Origin: Paenibacillaceae bacterium UBA6304
GTDB taxonomy: Bacteria > Bacillota > Bacilli > Paenibacillales > Paenibacillaceae
DNA: 7,575 nucleotides
Direction of reading: 5' to 3'
Assembly (NCBI GenBank): GCA_002439285.1
Contig: DJTQ01000417.1
Span: forward strand, 1 to 7,575
This document shows positions 5,360 to 7,575 of the stretch, in pieces. The translations under genes were made by a program, and so were the position numbers. Under the pieces are notes generated by a model. That model saw nothing but the letters and a program-made list of their open reading frames with translations, made no database searches and had not been told where the DNA came from. Every line of letters starts with the position of its first letter. The stretch's first letter is position 1.

Positions 5360-7510
5360 TTATTCTACATTTAAGAAATGAAGCCCATAGAAGTTACCCC
5401 AAGCCCATGGGTTGGATTGCACCCCGGTAACTCCCGGTTTAACCAGGAAGTATTGCACTTGATAGAATAACGGGATGTCATAGGCGTCTTCCAACAGCGT
5501 ATTAACAAGCTTGGCTGCAATAGGAGCGGCCTCTTCTACGGTCAAAGCATTTACGAACTGAGCCTGCCACATTCTCTGATCCCGGATTTTCTCGATTTTC
5601 GAAGTATATTCGTTAAAGTAAACCAGAACATCCAGAGCATTTGGATTCAGTTTTCCACCTGGTGCGTTCGGTGCTACGAAGTTCCAAGCCGTCACAAATG
5701 CCCCATGTTTCTCGTCGTCCGTCTTGGCGTTTTTCCAAACATCGACGATTTGTTCCCATTGCTCGGTTCTTGTAGGCACTCCCTCTTGGATCAGATATGG
5801 CTTCCATTCAGCAGGCTGTTCGTTTTCCCATTTTTCAATTAAAGCAAGATCTTCTTTAGCCGCTTTTTCTAAAGCCGCCCAATCGCTCCATTCCACGCCG
5901 ACTTTGGCGTCTTCAGGATTGCCGTATTGCTCGATGGCTGGCTTAAAATAAACTTCTTTGCTCCAGTCGACGAATTTCTGTGTAGCTTCCAATGGTGCAT
6001 CAAGCGTCCCCAAGGAATATAGCTGCTGAGTTGCCCCCATATCCAAAGTACCAGGTTCACTCCAGTTTGTAGCACCGGATGCCAGGATAAAGCCCGGTTT
6101 CGCATCGGCTTGCGGTCCGCTGTACTGGTAAGCGTTAAACTGAGCTTCATTCAACTGAACGATTTCCGTAGTGATGCCCAAATTTTGCTGCAGGATTTGG
6201 CCCAACGCCAAGGCGATTTGTTCACCCTGTGCATCGATTTGTTTAACACCGATATAAAGCGACAATGTCGGCAAGCCTTTACCGCCTTCATATCCGGCAT
6301 CCTTCAACAATTGCTTGGCGCCTTCGATATCCTCATCGATTCCCTTCTCCAACGATTCTGTTGGCCAACCCGGCGTAGCGAATATATTCGTTGCGCCACC
6401 TAAGCCGTTCAGCACCGAATCTACGATTGGAGCGCGTTGAACCGCTTTGGCGATAGCCTGGCGCACTTCTTTCTTATCATAAGGGGATTCCGTTGCCGGG
6501 TTGCTCCACGCCAAATATTTGATAGCATAGTTCGGTGCGGAGTAAATCTGGGATTTTAAGTCGGTAGTCTTAACATACTGTAAATCCGAAGCGGTCTGAA
6601 CGAGAACCACATCCGTCTGACCGGACATATAGTCTTGGACAGGAACCGTGGTCGCCGGAAGCACATGGATCGTCTCCACATTCCCGTGATTGAGTTGGCC
6701 CTCTACGCCAACATAATCAGGATTGCTTACCATGACGAGTTCACCGTTAGGAATGAACGATTTCACCTTGTAAGGACCGTTGCCGACGAAGTTTTCAGGT
6801 TCAAACCATTTACCCGGATGTGCTTCCACATTCTTTTGATTGAGCGGCATGGATCCGGAGAGAACCAAACTTCCCAGCAATGCGTGAGGCAGTGTGGTCG
6901 TAATTTCCAGCGTATAGTCATCGATAACCTTGACACCGACTTCTTCTTTATCTACAGCCCCGGCATGATATGCGTAACTGTTCTTCACAAAATTCAGCAC
7001 GCTAAGCCAGAGTTGTCCGGTCGTGTTTGCCGGGTCCATTTGATACATATAAGAAAAATAAAAATCATGTGCCGTTACCGGATCACCGTTGGACCATTTG
7101 GCATCTTTTCTAAGCGTAAAGGTCCAGGTTTTCTTATCTTCGGAGACGGTATATCCTGTCGCCAGTTTCGGAACGATTTCATTGTCTTGATTGTATCCGT
7201 AGAGCCCTTCCAGCAATGTCCCTTGCCCTACCAGGATTTGTCCCTGCCATTGGGTCGGATCAAGCGTAGGCATCTTCGGATTAAAAATAGTTACAGAGCT
7301 TCCCGCCTTAATTTCCGGGTCAGAAGTACTTACATTCTTAGGCGATGTCGGCGCTAAATCATTCGCTTTCGTCGTGGCTGTATTATTATTCTTCGCATCG
7401 TTTGGACTGTTCGCATTAGAACTATTGGAGGAACTGCTGCAAGCAGTTGTTGATAGCAGGGCACAAGATAGAATCAGAGCCAAAAACGCATTCCTTTTTT
7501 TCATCTTCAA
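5360..7510 (-). CDS. Family 5 (Opp/Dpp class) extracellular solute-binding lipoprotein
   Basis: The product is a 716-residue secreted lipoprotein that captures the ligand outside the membrane for the downstream permeases. Its signal peptide is basic (MKMKKR) then hydrophobic (8-19), with a lipobox-like STTAC ending at Cys24. A Ser/Asn/Thr-rich linker follows to about residue 65. The family 5 fold is evident in EIVPKLATGYTVSEDKKTWT from 111, FTLRKDAKWSNGDPVTAHDF at 131-150, VGNGPYKVKSF at 242-252, and the closing DAYDIPLFYQVQYFLVKPGV near 675-694. It is well above the usual 500-600 residues; the excess sits mainly at about 500-625, a Trp- and charge-rich helical-looking stretch. The start is TTG at 7510, with GAGG ending 7 nt upstream. 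An ATG at 7504 (13 nt) is nearly as plausible and changes only two residues. Peptide, oligosaccharide or other ligands are all possible. Confidence 0.94.
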   Translation of the reverse strand: MKMKKRNAFLALILSCALLSTTACSSSSNSSNANSPNDAKNNNTATTKANDLAPTSPKNVSTSDPEIKAGSSVTIFNPKMPTLDPTQWQGQILVGQGTLLEGLYGYNQDNEIVPKLATGYTVSEDKKTWTFTLRKDAKWSNGDPVTAHDFYFSYMYQMDPANTTGQLWLSVLNFVKNSYAYHAGAVDKEEVGVKVIDDYTLEITTTLPHALLGSLVLSGSMPLNQKNVEAHPGKWFEPENFVGNGPYKVKSFIPNGELVMVSNPDYVGVEGQLNHGNVETIHVLPATTVPVQDYMSGQTDVVLVQTASDLQYVKTTDLKSQIYSAPNYAIKYLAWSNPATESPYDKKEVRQAIAKAVQRAPIVDSVLNGLGGATNIFATPGWPTESLEKGIDEDIEGAKQLLKDAGYEGGKGLPTLSLYIGVKQIDAQGEQIALALGQILQQNLGITTEIVQLNEAQFNAYQYSGPQADAKPGFILASGATNWSEPGTLDMGATQQLYSLGTLDAPLEATQKFVDWSKEVYFKPAIEQYGNPEDAKVGVEWSDWAALEKAAKEDLALIEKWENEQPAEWKPYLIQEGVPTRTEQWEQIVDVWKNAKTDDEKHGAFVTAWNFVAPNAPGGKLNPNALDVLVYFNEYTSKIEKIRDQRMWQAQFVNALTVEEAAPIAAKLVNTLLEDAYDIPLFYQVQYFLVKPGVTGVQSNPWAWGNFYGLHFLNVE

Positions 7511-7575
7511 GCTTTCCCCTCACCTATTTGATTTTGATTTTTCCTAACAATACGTAAATTTGTTATTAATCTGTT
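7511..7575 (-). promoter_or_regulatory. Leader of the ABC operon with possible operator elements; promoter not fully visible
   Basis: The minus strand contains a Shine-Dalgarno AGGTGAGGGG (7525-7516). It also has an inverted repeat TAACAA-N9-TTGTTA (7545-7565) and the core TTATTAA on the plus strand (7563-7569), which is shared with the palindrome upstream of the ROK gene. A TATTGT (7552-7547) could be a weak -10, but the 17-nt-spaced upstream hexamer is not -35-like. The real promoter may lie beyond the window. Confidence 0.35.

Noticed and set aside
6635..7357. A 240-codon open frame on the plus strand
   Set aside because: It lies antisense within the binding-protein gene, whose frame matches a known family throughout. 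The antisense product has no recognisable domain and no Shine-Dalgarno that I can see.
1..7575. tRNA, rRNA, CRISPR array, insertion sequence or phage attachment site
   Set aside because: I found no regularly spaced repeats, no transposase-like protein, no terminal inverted repeats with target duplication and no conserved RNA sequence. The window is almost fully coding.

Overview
The window looks like a piece of a Firmicutes chromosome, most likely a Paenibacillus-type member of the Bacillales. That reading rests on moderate GC content, strong AGGAGG-type ribosome binding sites, use of TTG and GTG starts, a long Ser/Asn-rich lipoprotein linker, and a ROK regulator with an AT-rich palindromic operator. 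The genus is an inference, not shown. Every gene I can support lies on the minus strand, so transcription runs from high to low coordinates.

Layout in transcription order. (1) Positions 7510-1450 hold a complete five-gene ABC importer of the peptide/opine/nickel (Opp/Dpp) class: a family 5 solute-binding lipoprotein (7510-5360), two permeases (5285-4323 and 4283-3384) and two ATPases (3382-2396 and 2406-1450). The last three are coupled by a 1-nt gap or a short overlap. A 9-bp hairpin lacking a U-tract separates the binding-protein gene from the permeases. A U-tailed hairpin terminator at 1425-1391 ends the operon. (2) Next come a sigma-A-like promoter (1354-1326) and a perfect 10+10 bp palindrome (1316-1293) at the predicted transcription start. 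A perfect Shine-Dalgarno then precedes a ROK-family repressor-like gene with a GTG start (1270-221). (3) The ROK stop codon overlaps the start of a major facilitator superfamily transporter (221 leftward). Its reading frame breaks after about two transmembrane helices, and it runs off the window at position 1.

How the parts may work together. The lipoprotein should capture a ligand outside the cell and pass it to the B/C permease pair, driven by ATP hydrolysis in the D/F pair. The ROK protein should repress its own unit, with the MFS gene, through the palindrome. A 7-bp copy of the palindrome core lies at the right edge of the window, upstream of the binding-protein gene. It raises the testable possibility that the same ROK protein also controls the ABC operon. 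Because ROK regulators usually sense sugars, the importer may carry an oligosaccharide rather than a peptide; the sequence alone cannot settle this.

I see no RNA genes, insertion sequences, CRISPR arrays or clearly novel system. The interest lies in the regulatory architecture, the degenerate ROK sensor domain, the oversized binding protein and the damaged MFS gene at the left edge.
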